The notes: generated by a model not told the origin, from the letters alone. A stretch of 38,264 nucleotides of DNA from an uncultured Spirochaetia bacterium (GCA_947040945.1 CAMRCO010000009.1:1-38264); one strand, 5' to 3'; numbered from the stretch's first letter, positions 1 through 9,740 are shown. Translations and numbers: made by a program.

Positions 1-1459
1 CTATTTCATCATTTACTATTTTTTCATCTACGTCATCTACTTCCACTTCATCTATTATGTTGTCATCCACTTTTGTATAATATTTATCTAAATATTTAAC
101 TATATCTTTTCTATTGCTTTGATAAGCAAGATGCCAAGCTGTTCTGTCGAGGCTGTCTTTTATATTAACATCAGCATTGCAATTTTGAATTAGCACTTTA
201 ACAGTATCTATGTTCCCATAAAAAGAAGCCCACATTAATGCTGTAAATCCATTATTACTTTTATCATTTACATTAGCTCCACTTTTATAAAGAGATCTAA
301 CAACAGAATCATTTTTGTAAATAGATGCATTAATCAAAGCTGTGAATCCATTAACATCTTTAATATTTGGATCAGCTCCTTTTTGTAATAACAAGTTTAC
401 AACTACGAGGTCTCCTTTAAATGATGCTACCATCAAAGAACTTAAACCTTTATCATTTTGAGCATTAACATTAACGTCCCACTTAGAAAGTAAATATTTA
501 ATTATATCGTTCTTTCCATTTTGAGTAGCAATTAATAAAACACTTGATGAGTCTGATGTAGTTGTTGACACATCAGCCTTTGCAGTTTCTAGTAAAAATT
601 TTACAATTTGAAAGCGTCCATTAAAAGCTGCAAGTGTAAGTGCTGTGTTGCCATTTGAAGACTTAATATCAACTTCAGCTCCATTCTTAAATAAGTATTT
701 TACAATATCAACATGACCATTTCTTGAAGCTTCCATTAAAGCTGTTACTCCATAATTATTTCCTATGTTAATGGTCTCTTTAGATTTTTCTACAATATAC
801 TCTACGGCATCAATATAACCATAAGTTGAAGCTAAAATTAAAGCAGTAATTCCTTTCTTAGTCTTCTCATCAATATTTCCACCAATACTATTTAAATATT
901 CTATTATATCTATTTTACCATATCGAGTAGCTATCATCAAAGCTGTGTATCCATTATTATTTTTTAAGTTAACATCAATACCATAATCTATTAAATATTT
1001 TATAATCTTAATATGTCCATTTTTAGAAGACTCCATTAAAACATTATAGCCATTATTATTTTGTATAGTACTTGAAGCTCCACGACTTAATAAGTATATT
1101 AAAATATCTAGATAACCTTCTTCTGAGGATTTTAATAAAGCAGTATTACCTTCTCTATTTTTAGCATCAACCTGAGCACCATTCTCAACTAACATATATA
1201 CAATATCTATATGTCCAGCATAAGCTGCTGAAATTAATGCTGTATCTCCATTTTCATCAGCCACATTAAGCTCTTCGCCAATATCTATAAAATACCTTAC
1301 TGTATCAATTTTTCCATATCTAGATGCTTCTATGATATCGTAATTATCATCGTAATTATCATCATTACTTGAAGTTTTATAATCATATAAAGAATAAGCA
1401 CTTAGACAAGTGATATTAATTAGAAACAGTATAAAGCAATAAATTTTCATTCTAGCCAT
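1..1459 (-). CDS. Exported ankyrin-repeat protein (3' end beyond window)
   Basis: The reading frame starts at ATG 1459 (a second ATG lies at 1450) and stays open to the window edge, about 486 codons. The N-terminus has a short basic start and a hydrophobic stretch (FILFLINITCLSA), which fits a signal peptide. An acidic DDNY-rich linker follows, then at least 13 consecutive ankyrin repeats of about 33 residues with the typical NGxTAL and hydrophobic-helix pattern (for example NGYTALMIATRYGKIDIIEYL). Ankyrin arrays bind other proteins, so the expected location is the periplasm or outer surface, partner unknown. The visible C-terminal end is very acidic (DEVEVDDVDEK). The gene is divergent from the chemoreceptor gene. 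The repeats are diverged from one another, so this is an old array and not a recent DNA duplication. The family is clear; the role is not. Confidence 0.88.
   Translation of the reverse strand, partial: MARMKIYCFILFLINITCLSAYSLYDYKTSSNDDNYDDNYDIIEASRYGKIDTVRYFIDIGEELNVADENGDTALISAAYAGHIDIVYMLVENGAQVDAKNREGNTALLKSSEEGYLDILIYLLSRGASSTIQNNNGYNVLMESSKNGHIKIIKYLIDYGIDVNLKNNNGYTALMIATRYGKIDIIEYLNSIGGNIDEKTKKGITALILASTYGYIDAVEYIVEKSKETINIGNNYGVTALMEASRNGHVDIVKYLFKNGAEVDIKSSNGNTALTLAAFNGRFQIVKFLLETAKADVSTTTSDSSSVLLIATQNGKNDIIKYLLSKWDVNVNAQNDKGLSSLMVASFKGDLVVVNLLLQKGADPNIKDVNGFTALINASIYKNDSVVRSLYKSGANVNDKSNNGFTALMWASFYGNIDTVKVLIQNCNADVNIKDSLDRTAWHLAYQSNRKDIVKYLDKYYTKVDDNIIDEVEVDDVDEKIVNDEI
1337..1360. 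repeat. 12-bp tandem direct repeat inside the ankyrin gene
   Basis: The unit ATCGTAATTATC occurs twice in tandem (1337-1348 and 1349-1360). On the minus strand it encodes a repeated DDNY tetrapeptide in the linker between the signal peptide and the first ankyrin repeat. Because the unit is a multiple of three, copy-number change would keep the frame. Confidence 0.8.
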
Positions 1460-1542
1460 TATATTATAAATATTCAAAATAACAAACTACACAATAATCA
1501 AAAAATTATAACATATTAATCCTATTTGGTTTAAATATGTTA

Positions 1543-1571
1543 TTGTAACATTATCGAAATAGTATTATAAT
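1543..1571 (+). promoter_or_regulatory. Sigma70-type promoter of the chemoreceptor gene
   Basis: A perfect -10 box TATAAT lies at 1566-1571, with TTGTAA (4 of 6 matches to TTGACA) at 1543-1548 and a 17-bp spacer. It lies 27 bp before the start codon of the downstream gene. This is sequence pattern only; in DNA this AT-rich, chance -10 boxes are common, but the spacing and position fit well. Confidence 0.5.
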
Positions 1572-1598
1572 ACATAAGAAAAAGTTATAGGAGCTTTA

Positions 1599-4385
1599 TT
1601 GAAAATGAGTATAAAATATCGTCTAATATTTGTTATTATTCTAGCTATGTTTATTACAACATTTAGTGCTAATATTATTCTTAACAAAATTAAAAATAAT
1701 ACTTCTATCAATAACAAAGATACTGAAATAACTATACTTTTTGATAGCATTAAAAATAAACTTGAATATAATATAATACTTTCAAAAAATTCTTCTACAT
1801 TAATGTCTAAAACTATTTCTAGTTACTACAACCTTCTAGATAGCGAAACGTATGTAAAATCAGAAAACACATTTTCAAATATACTTAAAGATACCACATC
1901 AGGAATTGATCTTGACTATAACGCTATTTATGCTATTTTCATAAAAAATAATATTTTTAACAATTTCGAGAATACAGAAGGTATATTCTATACTTACTCT
2001 ACAAATACAAATAATGTATTAAGTATTAAAGGAAATAATATATTTACAAATTCTACTTATAAAAATGATTATAATACCCCTTTAATAACAACATCTTCAA
2101 ATAAGTCTATTCACTTATCTTCTCCAATATACAACAGTCCAGATACTAATATAATTGGTGTCGCATCAGTTAGTCTAACTATAGACAAAAAAGAACTAGC
2201 AGCTAATTTACCTAAAGAGTTAAGTTTATTTTTAGTGGACAATAAAACAAAAGTAATAATTGAAAGTTCTGATACAAACACTATAGGAGAAAAAATTTAT
2301 TCCTTGATACCATATTTGAATAATTTTGATTTTAATAAAGATATAGATAAAAAAACTAAATTAAAAACAGAAGTTGTTTACAAAGATATTCCCCATATAA
2401 GTTATGTGTCATCTATTGATGGACTTATTACATTAGTTTTAAGTGTTCCTAAAGACTATTATTTAACTAAAACTCTAAATGATAATATTAAATTAGATTA
2501 TACAATATTTATTTTTATGTTTATAAGTATTACAATAACAATACTTATTATCAATATAGTATTAAGCCCTATTAATAAAATATCTAATAAAATTGAGACT
2601 CTAATTGATACTAGAAATTTATCTATAGATAGTCCCATATTATCTGGTAGAGGCGAGCTTACCGAGATTAGTAAATGGATTAATATATTAAGATTATATT
2701 TTAATTCTACACTAGACAATGTCAAAAAAACTATATATGTATCACGAAAACAAAGTGACACATTAGATGAAAAAATGAAAGAAAACTCACAAACAATAGA
2801 TAACATGAATAATGCAATAGGAATTATAGAAGGAAATATTTCATCAGAAATAAAACAAATAGAACTTGTTGAAAAGAGTAATTTAGAAATCAAAGGTTAT
2901 GTTCACTCTAATACATATTCAATTGAAGAGATAGAAGTAGAAACCTATGAGCTTCAAAGTAAGTTATTTGAACAAAAAGGACAAATAGAAGAAATTTTGG
3001 CTACAGTTGAAGAAATGAATAAAATGATTGGAAATGTTGACAGCATTATAACTGATGCCTCAACTAAATCAAAATACCTTTTTCAAGTATCTTCTAAATG
3101 TAAAGAGAAAATGCATAACACAACACTTGCGACTACTGAACTTGTTGATGCAATTAATTTTATATCAGAATTCGTAAGCTCAATTAGGTCAATTGCACAA
3201 CAGACTAATTTACTTGCAATGAATGCTGCTATTGAAGCTGTACATGCTGGAAAATATAGTTATGGATTTGCTGTTGTAGCAGAAGAAATTAGAAAATTAT
3301 CTGAAGTATCAAATGAGGAAGCGGACAATGCTGATAAAGTTTTACAAAAAATTGAATCCAAAATAAATATAGCATCTAAAGACTTAATAGACACTTCAGA
3401 AGAGTTTAAAGACTTGCTACTAGCATCACAAAATGTAACCGACATAATGGAAGATGTTCATTTATCATCAATTGAACAAATATCTTCTATTACGGGGATG
3501 CTTACATCAGCAGGTTATTTATCTTCAACAAGTGATAATATTAAAACTCAATATGCTTCTATTGTAGATAGATTACTTATAGTTAAAGATGGTTTTTCTA
3601 TGCTAGACTCTATCTCTGAGGTTTCTTCAGAATATATGATTAGCTTACGTGTTACAGCAGATGAAATAGACAATAATATAAAAACACTTTCTATAGGAGC
3701 TAATAATTTATCTAACACATCAAAAATAATAAATAATTTTTCACGAAACATATCTAGTATGATAACTAAACTTGAATTAGATATTTCAAGATATAAAACT
3801 ATAAATTCAACTTTAACTAAAAAAACCACACAGCTTATTAGAGGTGGATTTATCAGAAGAATACCTAATTTTATTAAAACAATATTTGGTGAAGATGAAT
3901 ATGATAGATGGCTTACACTTCTACAGCCTCAATCTGCACTTATATATAAAAATGATGTTCTATCTAGAGAATGGTACCCACTCTCATCATCACATACTGA
4001 ACCTATTACAACTATTTGTGAAACATTCTATGATAATTCATTAAGTGGATTAAGTAACTTATATAATTATTACTATGTAAGCACATTCCCATTATATTTA
4101 AGACTTTTATGTAAAGTCATGCCAAAAAGCATTTCTTTTGCTATCTTAGTTAAAAAAATTACTAGCTACCTAAATCCTATTAAATTTGATATTATAAAAC
4201 TAAGATCAAGAATGGCAGTTCTACAGTTAAATGAACTTACAGAGTCACCAGAAACTCTAGAACATGCTATATTTTATTTTATAACAGCATTTGTAAAAAA
4301 TACTATTGGAACTAGAACTTCTATTGAAATTACAAAGTCAGTTGCTAAAGGTGATATTTATACAGAATATGTTATAAGATGGTAA
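1599..4385 (+). CDS. Methyl-accepting chemotaxis protein with extra C-terminal domain
   Basis: A 928-residue membrane chemoreceptor. TM1 is at about residues 8-28, a sensor region of about 270 residues (Cache-like by size and position) follows, TM2 is at about 301-322, then a HAMP-like segment and a long helical signalling region. The conserved hairpin tip is at about 525-575 (IAQQTNLLAMNAAIEA and GFAVVAEEIRKLS). It should signal through CheW/CheA to the flagella. The start is TTG 1599, 5 nt after AGGAG (1589-1593); ATG 1605 is the alternative. Oddly the protein does not end after the signalling helices: residues about 745-928 form a separate globular-looking domain (GEDEYDRWL, REWYPLSS). Its size and WYPL motif recall the DUF2378 / haem-NO-binding-like group, from memory and at low certainty. 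The chemoreceptor call is firm. Confidence 0.93.
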   Translation: MKMSIKYRLIFVIILAMFITTFSANIILNKIKNNTSINNKDTEITILFDSIKNKLEYNIILSKNSSTLMSKTISSYYNLLDSETYVKSENTFSNILKDTTSGIDLDYNAIYAIFIKNNIFNNFENTEGIFYTYSTNTNNVLSIKGNNIFTNSTYKNDYNTPLITTSSNKSIHLSSPIYNSPDTNIIGVASVSLTIDKKELAANLPKELSLFLVDNKTKVIIESSDTNTIGEKIYSLIPYLNNFDFNKDIDKKTKLKTEVVYKDIPHISYVSSIDGLITLVLSVPKDYYLTKTLNDNIKLDYTIFIFMFISITITILIINIVLSPINKISNKIETLIDTRNLSIDSPILSGRGELTEISKWINILRLYFNSTLDNVKKTIYVSRKQSDTLDEKMKENSQTIDNMNNAIGIIEGNISSEIKQIELVEKSNLEIKGYVHSNTYSIEEIEVETYELQSKLFEQKGQIEEILATVEEMNKMIGNVDSIITDASTKSKYLFQVSSKCKEKMHNTTLATTELVDAINFISEFVSSIRSIAQQTNLLAMNAAIEAVHAGKYSYGFAVVAEEIRKLSEVSNEEADNADKVLQKIESKINIASKDLIDTSEEFKDLLLASQNVTDIMEDVHLSSIEQISSITGMLTSAGYLSSTSDNIKTQYASIVDRLLIVKDGFSMLDSISEVSSEYMISLRVTADEIDNNIKTLSIGANNLSNTSKIINNFSRNISSMITKLELDISRYKTINSTLTKKTTQLIRGGFIRRIPNFIKTIFGEDEYDRWLTLLQPQSALIYKNDVLSREWYPLSSSHTEPITTICETFYDNSLSGLSNLYNYYYVSTFPLYLRLLCKVMPKSISFAILVKKITSYLNPIKFDIIKLRSRMAVLQLNELTESPETLEHAIFYFITAFVKNTIGTRTSIEITKSVAKGDIYTEYVIRW

Positions 4386-4434
4386 TTTAAATATTTATCT
4401 TGTTATAATACTAAATTATATGGCTTTAAAATAA

Positions 4435-5517
4435 ATGATAAAATCTTTACTTACAAAATGCGAAAAAAATCCAAAGGACTTAAACAAAGAAGAGTTGTCT
4501 TATATTATTTCAAATATAGATGATGACGAATTAATTTTATTAACTTCTCTTGCGGATAAAGAAAGGCAAAAACATTTTCAAAAAAGAGTTTATAGACGAG
4601 CAATAGTGGAGTTTACTTCATATTGCAATCAAAACTGTTTTTACTGTGGAATAAGAAAAGGCAACAAAAATGCAGAACGCTACCGCCTTACACAAGAGCA
4701 AATTCTTGATTCTTGCACCACTGCATATAAACTCGGATATCGTACCTTTGTGCTACAGTCTGGCGAAGACAAAGCTTATGACACTAATAAAATGTGTAAT
4801 GTTGTTTATACTATTAAAAAAAAGTTTCCTGATTCAGCAATAACATTATCAGTTGGCGAAAAAACTTATGAAGAATATGAGGAATATTTTAAGGCAGGGG
4901 CAAACCGTTTTTTATTAAGGCATGAAGCGGCATCAAAAAAACTTTATGAGCATATTCATCCAAGCACTATGAGTTATGATAACAGAGTAAAATGTTTATA
5001 TAACTTAAAAAAAATTGGATTTCAAACAGGTGGCGGTTTTATGGTTGGGCTACCAACTCAAACAAGTGAATGCCTAGCAGAAGATATTTTATTTCTAAAA
5101 AAATTACAGCCTCACATGATAGGTATCGGTCCATTCCTTGCACAACATGACACACCTTTCAAAAATGAGCCATCTGGAACTTTAAGGCAGACAATAATTA
5201 TGCTTGCCCTCACACGCCTTAGTTTACCAAAATCGCTTCTACCCGCAACCACAGCATTAGCTGCCCTACATCCTGATGGAGCAAATGAAGGACTTAAGGC
5301 TGGGGCAAATGTTATAATGAGTAATATGTCGCCACCTGATGTTAGAAATAAATATTTACTATATGACAAAAAAGCTGACTTCGAAAAAGATATTTTTAAG
5401 AATCATTTCAGTACAGAGGAATTAATTTCAAAATATGGATTTTGTTCTGACATGGGCATAGGGCATCATCCTGATTCTAATAGTTTTACGTTATTAGAGA
5501 ATAAAGAATTTATTTAA
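4435..5517 (+). CDS. hydE: [FeFe]-hydrogenase maturase HydE, radical SAM enzyme
   Basis: A 360-residue radical SAM protein with the cluster motif CxxxCxxC at C64, C68 and C71 (YCNQNCFYCG), followed by the GYRTFVLQSGE strand typical of HydE/BioB-type enzymes. HydE acts with HydF and HydG to build the diiron subcluster of the H-cluster; adjacency to hydF and hydG makes HydE far likelier than biotin synthase or PylB. The length is normal. The second, non-essential cysteine cluster found in some HydE proteins appears absent, as the C-terminal region holds a single Cys (GFCSDMG). The start is ATG 4435; no convincing Shine-Dalgarno precedes it. hydF follows after 14 nt, so the two are probably one operon. 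Confidence 0.93.
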   Translation: MIKSLLTKCEKNPKDLNKEELSYIISNIDDDELILLTSLADKERQKHFQKRVYRRAIVEFTSYCNQNCFYCGIRKGNKNAERYRLTQEQILDSCTTAYKLGYRTFVLQSGEDKAYDTNKMCNVVYTIKKKFPDSAITLSVGEKTYEEYEEYFKAGANRFLLRHEAASKKLYEHIHPSTMSYDNRVKCLYNLKKIGFQTGGGFMVGLPTQTSECLAEDILFLKKLQPHMIGIGPFLAQHDTPFKNEPSGTLRQTIIMLALTRLSLPKSLLPATTALAALHPDGANEGLKAGANVIMSNMSPPDVRNKYLLYDKKADFEKDIFKNHFSTEELISKYGFCSDMGIGHHPDSNSFTLLENKEFI

Positions 5518-5531
5518 TAAAAGAGAATATT

Positions 5532-6728
5532 ATGATAAAAAAAACTCCTAAAGGCGAGCGATTTCATATAGGATTATTTGGTAAAACAAACTCTGGAAAA
5601 TCATCATTACTAAACGCATTAACCAGTCAAGAGGTTTCAATTGTAAGCGAAACTCACGGCACCACCACTGACCCTGTCGAAAAAAGATTTGAATTATTAG
5701 ACACAGCTCCAGTTGTTTTTATTGACACTGCAGGATTTAGCGACTCGAGTATTCTTGGAGCTCAAAGAATTGAGAAAACAGAGAAAGCTTTACAAAAAAC
5801 AGACTTAGCTTTAATTTTACTTTCTTCTAAAGATATTGATTATGACTGGTTTAAGAGTATGGCAAGAGAATGCAAAAAACTTTCTATTCCATATTTAATG
5901 ATAATTACCAAGTCAGACCTTTTAAGTAAAGAAGAGTTTGTATTAGTTAAAAAAACTTACCCCGATTCTCACAGCTGTTCTATATTTGACAACATAAGTA
6001 TTGATAACATTTTAAGCATACTTAGCAATCACATCGCTTCAAATAAAGAAACTCAAACACTACTTGGAGACAAGCTTGTCCGTGGACTTAAAGTTTTGCT
6101 AGTTATACCAATTGACAGCGAGGCTCCTGCTGGACGCATTATTCATCCACAAGTACAAGTTATCAGGGAATGCTTAGACAATGGTGTTGAGGTTGCTATG
6201 GTGCGTGATACAGAGCTTAAAGATAGTCTTATTCGTTCGAACTATGACGTAGACCTAATTATAACTGACTCACAAATTTTTAAGTTTGTAAGTGAAGTTG
6301 TTCCTGAAAATATATTACTTACTAGCTTCTCTATTATTTTTTCTCGCTATAAAGGAGACTTGGATTATTTCTTAGAAGGAATAAACGCTCTAAAAAATAT
6401 TAAGCATAATGACTTTGTTGCCATTTTAGAAAGTTGTTCTCACAATATTTCTTGTGAAGACATAGGACGATTTAAGATTCCAAAGGCACTCGAAAAACAT
6501 TTAGGTTTTGCTCCGAACATCGACTTTTATATGGGAGATGATTTTCCTACCGATTTAAATAAATATAAACTTCTTATTCACTGTGGAGCTTGCATGACAA
6601 ATAGACAAGCCATACTTTCACGTATTAAAAAATCGAAAGACGCTGAAGTGCCTATCACAAATTATGGAATATTTCTTGCATTTATGACAGGCATTCTTCC
6701 AAGGGCTGTAAAAATATTTAAGGACTAA
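5532..6728 (+). CDS. hydF: [FeFe]-hydrogenase maturation GTPase HydF
   Basis: A 398-residue scaffold GTPase that assembles the 2Fe subcluster and delivers it to apo-hydrogenase. The G-domain shows the P-loop GKTNSGKS (17-24), a G2 region HGTTTDPV, G3 DTAG (65-68) and G4 TKSD (126-129). The C-terminal iron-sulfur site follows the HydF pattern CxH...HCxxC: C302, H304, then HCGAC with C351 and C354. All expected motifs are intact and the length is normal. It lies 14 nt after hydE on the same strand and ends only 4 nt before the converging stop of hydG, leaving no room for a separate terminator. Confidence 0.95.
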   Translation: MIKKTPKGERFHIGLFGKTNSGKSSLLNALTSQEVSIVSETHGTTTDPVEKRFELLDTAPVVFIDTAGFSDSSILGAQRIEKTEKALQKTDLALILLSSKDIDYDWFKSMARECKKLSIPYLMIITKSDLLSKEEFVLVKKTYPDSHSCSIFDNISIDNILSILSNHIASNKETQTLLGDKLVRGLKVLLVIPIDSEAPAGRIIHPQVQVIRECLDNGVEVAMVRDTELKDSLIRSNYDVDLIITDSQIFKFVSEVVPENILLTSFSIIFSRYKGDLDYFLEGINALKNIKHNDFVAILESCSHNISCEDIGRFKIPKALEKHLGFAPNIDFYMGDDFPTDLNKYKLLIHCGACMTNRQAILSRIKKSKDAEVPITNYGIFLAFMTGILPRAVKIFKD

Positions 6729-6732
6729 AAAC

Positions 6733-8112
6733 CTAAAGACATAAATCTCTTTCACCATTTCTAATGCGATCAAGATATTTAATTGTAGTGTCTTTAACTT
6801 TATCACTTGGCATCAATTTTAATTCTCTATCAATTTTCTCTTGAGCTAATTCCTTAAACTCATCATCTCCATAATCTAAAGAATATTCTAATAAAGTTAT
6901 TAAACTATTTGGATGACAAAAAGTTTGAATATCTCCACTGTGAGCAAGATGCATAAAGTCCTCACCTGTGCGTCCACTCCTATAACAAGCCGTACAATAG
7001 CTTGGCAATTGATTATCTTTAAGCAGCCATTTATTAATTTCTAAAGAGCTTCTGTCATCATGCACCAAAAATTGTGATGGAGACAACTCCTCTTCAGACT
7101 CATCTTTATAAGCACCGACACCTGTGCAAGAACCTGAACTAATTTGTGATACCCCATAACGAATTACCTCAGCACGCATTTCCATACTCTCTCTTGTTGA
7201 AAGTATAAGACCCGCGAAAGGAACAGCTATACGGATAACCGCAACTATTTTCTTAAAAGTTTCATCATCTATAATATTGGGAAAATCACTGAGATTCATT
7301 CCTTCAGCTTTTTTTAGCCTTGGAACAGACACTGTATGAAATCCTGTATTATATGTTTTTTCTAAATATTCATTATGCATCATAATAGCAAGTATTTCAA
7401 ATCTATAATCAGAAAGCCCAAATAATATTCCACCACCAACATCATCAATTCCTGCCTCCATTGCACGATCCATAGCATTTAGGTGAAAATCATAATTAGC
7501 TTTAGGCCCTTTAAGATGAACTTTTTCATAAGCAACTTTATCATATACCTCTTGAAAAAGAATATAAGTTCCTATGCCCGCCTTACTAAGTTTTTTATAC
7601 TCTTCTACAGTTGTTGCTGCAATATTAACATTAACACGGCGAATACTTCCATTATCAACTTTTGTATTGTAAATTGTGTCTAGGCATTCTAAAATATAAT
7701 CTAGATTACAATTTTGAGGATCCTCTCCCGCTTCTAATGCAACTCGTTTATGACCCATTTTTTGAAGATGCTTAACTTGTGTAGCCACCTCATTTTGTGT
7801 AAGACGGCGACGATTAAAATCATTGTCAATTTTATAACCGCAATAAGAACATTTATTAACACAATAATCGCTAACATATAGCGGAGCAAAAATTACTATT
7901 CTCTTTCCATAAATATCTTGTTTAATACGTTCTGCTATACTAAACATTTTTTTTATATGTTCAGGCTTTTTAATTGCGAGTAGCACAGCAACTTCTTTAT
8001 GAGTAAGCCCTTTTTGTTTACTTGCTTTTTCTAGTACAGAATTAATTTCAGAGTCTGTTATATTAGAAATACTACTCACTAAGTTTATTATATAATCTCT
8101 ATCTATTTTCAT
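6733..8112 (-). CDS. hydG: [FeFe]-hydrogenase maturase HydG, tyrosine lyase
   Basis: A 459-residue radical SAM enzyme that cleaves tyrosine to give the CO and CN ligands of the H-cluster. The SAM cluster CxxxCxxC is at C84, C88 and C91 (YCVNKCSYCG). The C-terminal auxiliary cluster motif CxxCx22C, diagnostic of HydG versus ThiH, is complete: C373, C376, C399. Start ATG 8112 has GGAG about 9 nt upstream. The gene is transcribed towards hydF and is therefore expressed separately from hydE-hydF. No hydrogenase structural gene is in the window, so the maturases act on an enzyme encoded elsewhere. Confidence 0.95.
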   Translation of the reverse strand: MKIDRDYIINLVSSISNITDSEINSVLEKASKQKGLTHKEVAVLLAIKKPEHIKKMFSIAERIKQDIYGKRIVIFAPLYVSDYCVNKCSYCGYKIDNDFNRRRLTQNEVATQVKHLQKMGHKRVALEAGEDPQNCNLDYILECLDTIYNTKVDNGSIRRVNVNIAATTVEEYKKLSKAGIGTYILFQEVYDKVAYEKVHLKGPKANYDFHLNAMDRAMEAGIDDVGGGILFGLSDYRFEILAIMMHNEYLEKTYNTGFHTVSVPRLKKAEGMNLSDFPNIIDDETFKKIVAVIRIAVPFAGLILSTRESMEMRAEVIRYGVSQISSGSCTGVGAYKDESEEELSPSQFLVHDDRSSLEINKWLLKDNQLPSYCTACYRSGRTGEDFMHLAHSGDIQTFCHPNSLITLLEYSLDYGDDEFKELAQEKIDRELKLMPSDKVKDTTIKYLDRIRNGERDLCL

Positions 8113-8236
8113 GTTATAAACTCCAATTTATATTTATTAAAATGCATTCCAAATTGTATGATAAACCACTTCTAAAATCAATAGTTTATTATATATTAAA
8201 ATAAATAATAAATGCTATAATTATTACAAAACTTAC

Positions 8237-8258
8237 TACTAATTCAATTAATAGTAGA
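8237..8258. promoter_or_regulatory. Short inverted repeat between hydG and the phosphatase gene
   Basis: CTACTA (8237-8242) and TAGTAG (8253-8258) are inverted around a 10-nt AT-rich spacer, in the divergent intergenic region. A TATAAT box lies at 8269-8274, ahead of the phosphatase start at 8309, so the repeat would overlap the -35 position and could be an operator. No clear -35 box is present. Weak evidence in such AT-rich DNA. Confidence 0.25.
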
Positions 8259-8308
8259 TATATTTAATATAATAATATAAAGTTATAAAAAATTATTAAG
8301 GCTAGAAA

Positions 8309-8788
8309 ATGAAAGAAGTTTATAAAAATTTATTTATTGGAAGCAAATATGATTGTGATAAATTTATTGATGACGATGACTACGCAATTTTACATGCTTG
8401 CCGAACATGCCATATAGAAATTTTAGAAGATATAAATGAAAATGACGAAAAATATTTAATTTATAAAAAAGACAGCGATAATATTTATTTAAACATAGTA
8501 GACATGAGTGAATACCTTTCCAAAATATACACTGAAAGCATTATAAAAGATGTTATGAACTTTATAAGCTTAAACATAAAAAATAAAAAAGTATTAGTTC
8601 ATTGTGATTTAGGGGTCTCTCGCTCAGCATCAATTGTATTAATTTATTTAGCAAAAGAAGGCATTATAAACAATAAAAATTTTAGGACTGCCCTACACGA
8701 CTTTGAAGCTATTTACAAATCGTATAGCCCTAGTTATAATTTTTGCTCTTACCTCGAAAATAACTGGGATATTTTAATGCAAATTTAA
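8309..8788 (+). CDS. Dual-specificity-type protein phosphatase
   Basis: A 159-residue cysteine-based phosphatase. The signature HCx5R is complete: VHCDLGVSRSAS, with C99 as nucleophile and R105 binding phosphate, followed by the usual SASIVLIYL helix. The general acid is probably D65 in NIVDMSEYL. Size and motif spacing fit small DSP / atypical tyrosine phosphatases; whether the substrate is a protein, a lipid or a nucleotide cannot be told. No signal peptide, so cytoplasmic. Start ATG 8309 has AAGG about 7 nt upstream. It stands alone between hydG and the methyltransferase at the edge of the phage cluster, and could be either a host gene or cargo. Confidence 0.82.
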   Translation: MKEVYKNLFIGSKYDCDKFIDDDDYAILHACRTCHIEILEDINENDEKYLIYKKDSDNIYLNIVDMSEYLSKIYTESIIKDVMNFISLNIKNKKVLVHCDLGVSRSASIVLIYLAKEGIINNKNFRTALHDFEAIYKSYSPSYNFCSYLENNWDILMQI

Positions 8789-8792
8789 TTTT

Positions 8793-9740
8793 TTATTTCT
8801 GCTTATCTTTTTTACTAGAGTTTAGAGAATTCCTTTGCCAAAAAACTCCATCACTATAACCTTGTATTCTGTCCCCTAAATTAGCATCGAGTATTCTTTT
8901 CATCGAAACAGAGGCATATATTTTATCAATTTCAATACCAATATATTGTCTGCCAAGTTTCTTCGCAACAACACAGCTAGTGCCTGAACCTAAAAAAGGA
9001 TCAAAAATAATATCATTTTCATTACTGCTAGCCAAAATTAATTTCGCCATAAGTTTTTCTGGCTTTTGTGTTGGATGCTCTGTATTTTCAGACATAGACC
9101 AATAAGGCACCGACATTTCATCCCAAAAATTAGATGGGTATGTGTCTCTAAAGTTTCCATCTTCTGTTTCTTTCCAATCTTTAGGTTTTCCATTTTCCTT
9201 ATATGGAGCGATAACACTTTTTCTTGTTTTAACTTTATCAACATTGAAAGTATATTCATTTGACATTGTAGCAAAATAAATATCTTCATGGGCATTCTTC
9301 CAATTTTTTTTTGCCCCACGCCCCTTCTCTCTTTGCCATGTAATTCTATTTCGTACATTAAAGTGTTTTGACAAAACAGATTGCAGTGAACTTGAATTAT
9401 ACCAATCGCCACAAACATAAATTGATGCATTTGCTTTAAGTGTGTGTTTAAGTTTAATTATTATATCTTCAAAATAATCTCTATATTTATCATCACTCAT
9501 ACGCTTAAATGAAACTTCGCCAAAATCTTTATTTAAATTATAAGGAGGATCAAGTATTAGTAAATCTACAAATGAGTCAGGTAAATATTTATACACATCA
9601 AACATACTACCTAAAATAACTTTATTGACTATGTTATTTATTTCAATATTTTCTTTCACGTCTTTTATAAGAGAGAGAGATAAATATTTAATTTCATCTT
9701 GATTTAATGTTATTGTTTTATTTCTTTTACTTTTCTGCAT
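8793..9740 (-). CDS. Orphan DNA methyltransferase, beta class (probably N6-adenine)
   Basis: A 315-residue methyltransferase if it starts at ATG 9740; a TTG at 9788 would add 16 residues, and neither start has a clear Shine-Dalgarno. The catalytic motif IV DPPY is at residues 64-67 and the SAM-binding motif I (FDPFLGSGTS) at about 246-255. This order, with the target recognition region between, defines the beta class; DPPY allows N6-adenine or N4-cytosine. The central part (REKGRGAKKNWKN, HPTQKPEKL) recalls the M.RsrI-like group, from memory. No restriction enzyme gene is adjacent, so it is an orphan. It sits head-to-head with the terminase gene at the phage-cluster boundary and is probably part of that element or a remnant of a larger prophage. 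Confidence 0.88.
   Translation of the reverse strand: MQKSKRNKTITLNQDEIKYLSLSLIKDVKENIEINNIVNKVILGSMFDVYKYLPDSFVDLLILDPPYNLNKDFGEVSFKRMSDDKYRDYFEDIIIKLKHTLKANASIYVCGDWYNSSSLQSVLSKHFNVRNRITWQREKGRGAKKNWKNAHEDIYFATMSNEYTFNVDKVKTRKSVIAPYKENGKPKDWKETEDGNFRDTYPSNFWDEMSVPYWSMSENTEHPTQKPEKLMAKLILASSNENDIIFDPFLGSGTSCVVAKKLGRQYIGIEIDKIYASVSMKRILDANLGDRIQGYSDGVFWQRNSLNSSKKDKQK

Noticed and set aside
2498-3829. Antisense open frames within the chemoreceptor gene.
   Set aside because: They are low-complexity Ser/Ile/Leu-rich mirror frames of a clear gene, without ribosome sites.
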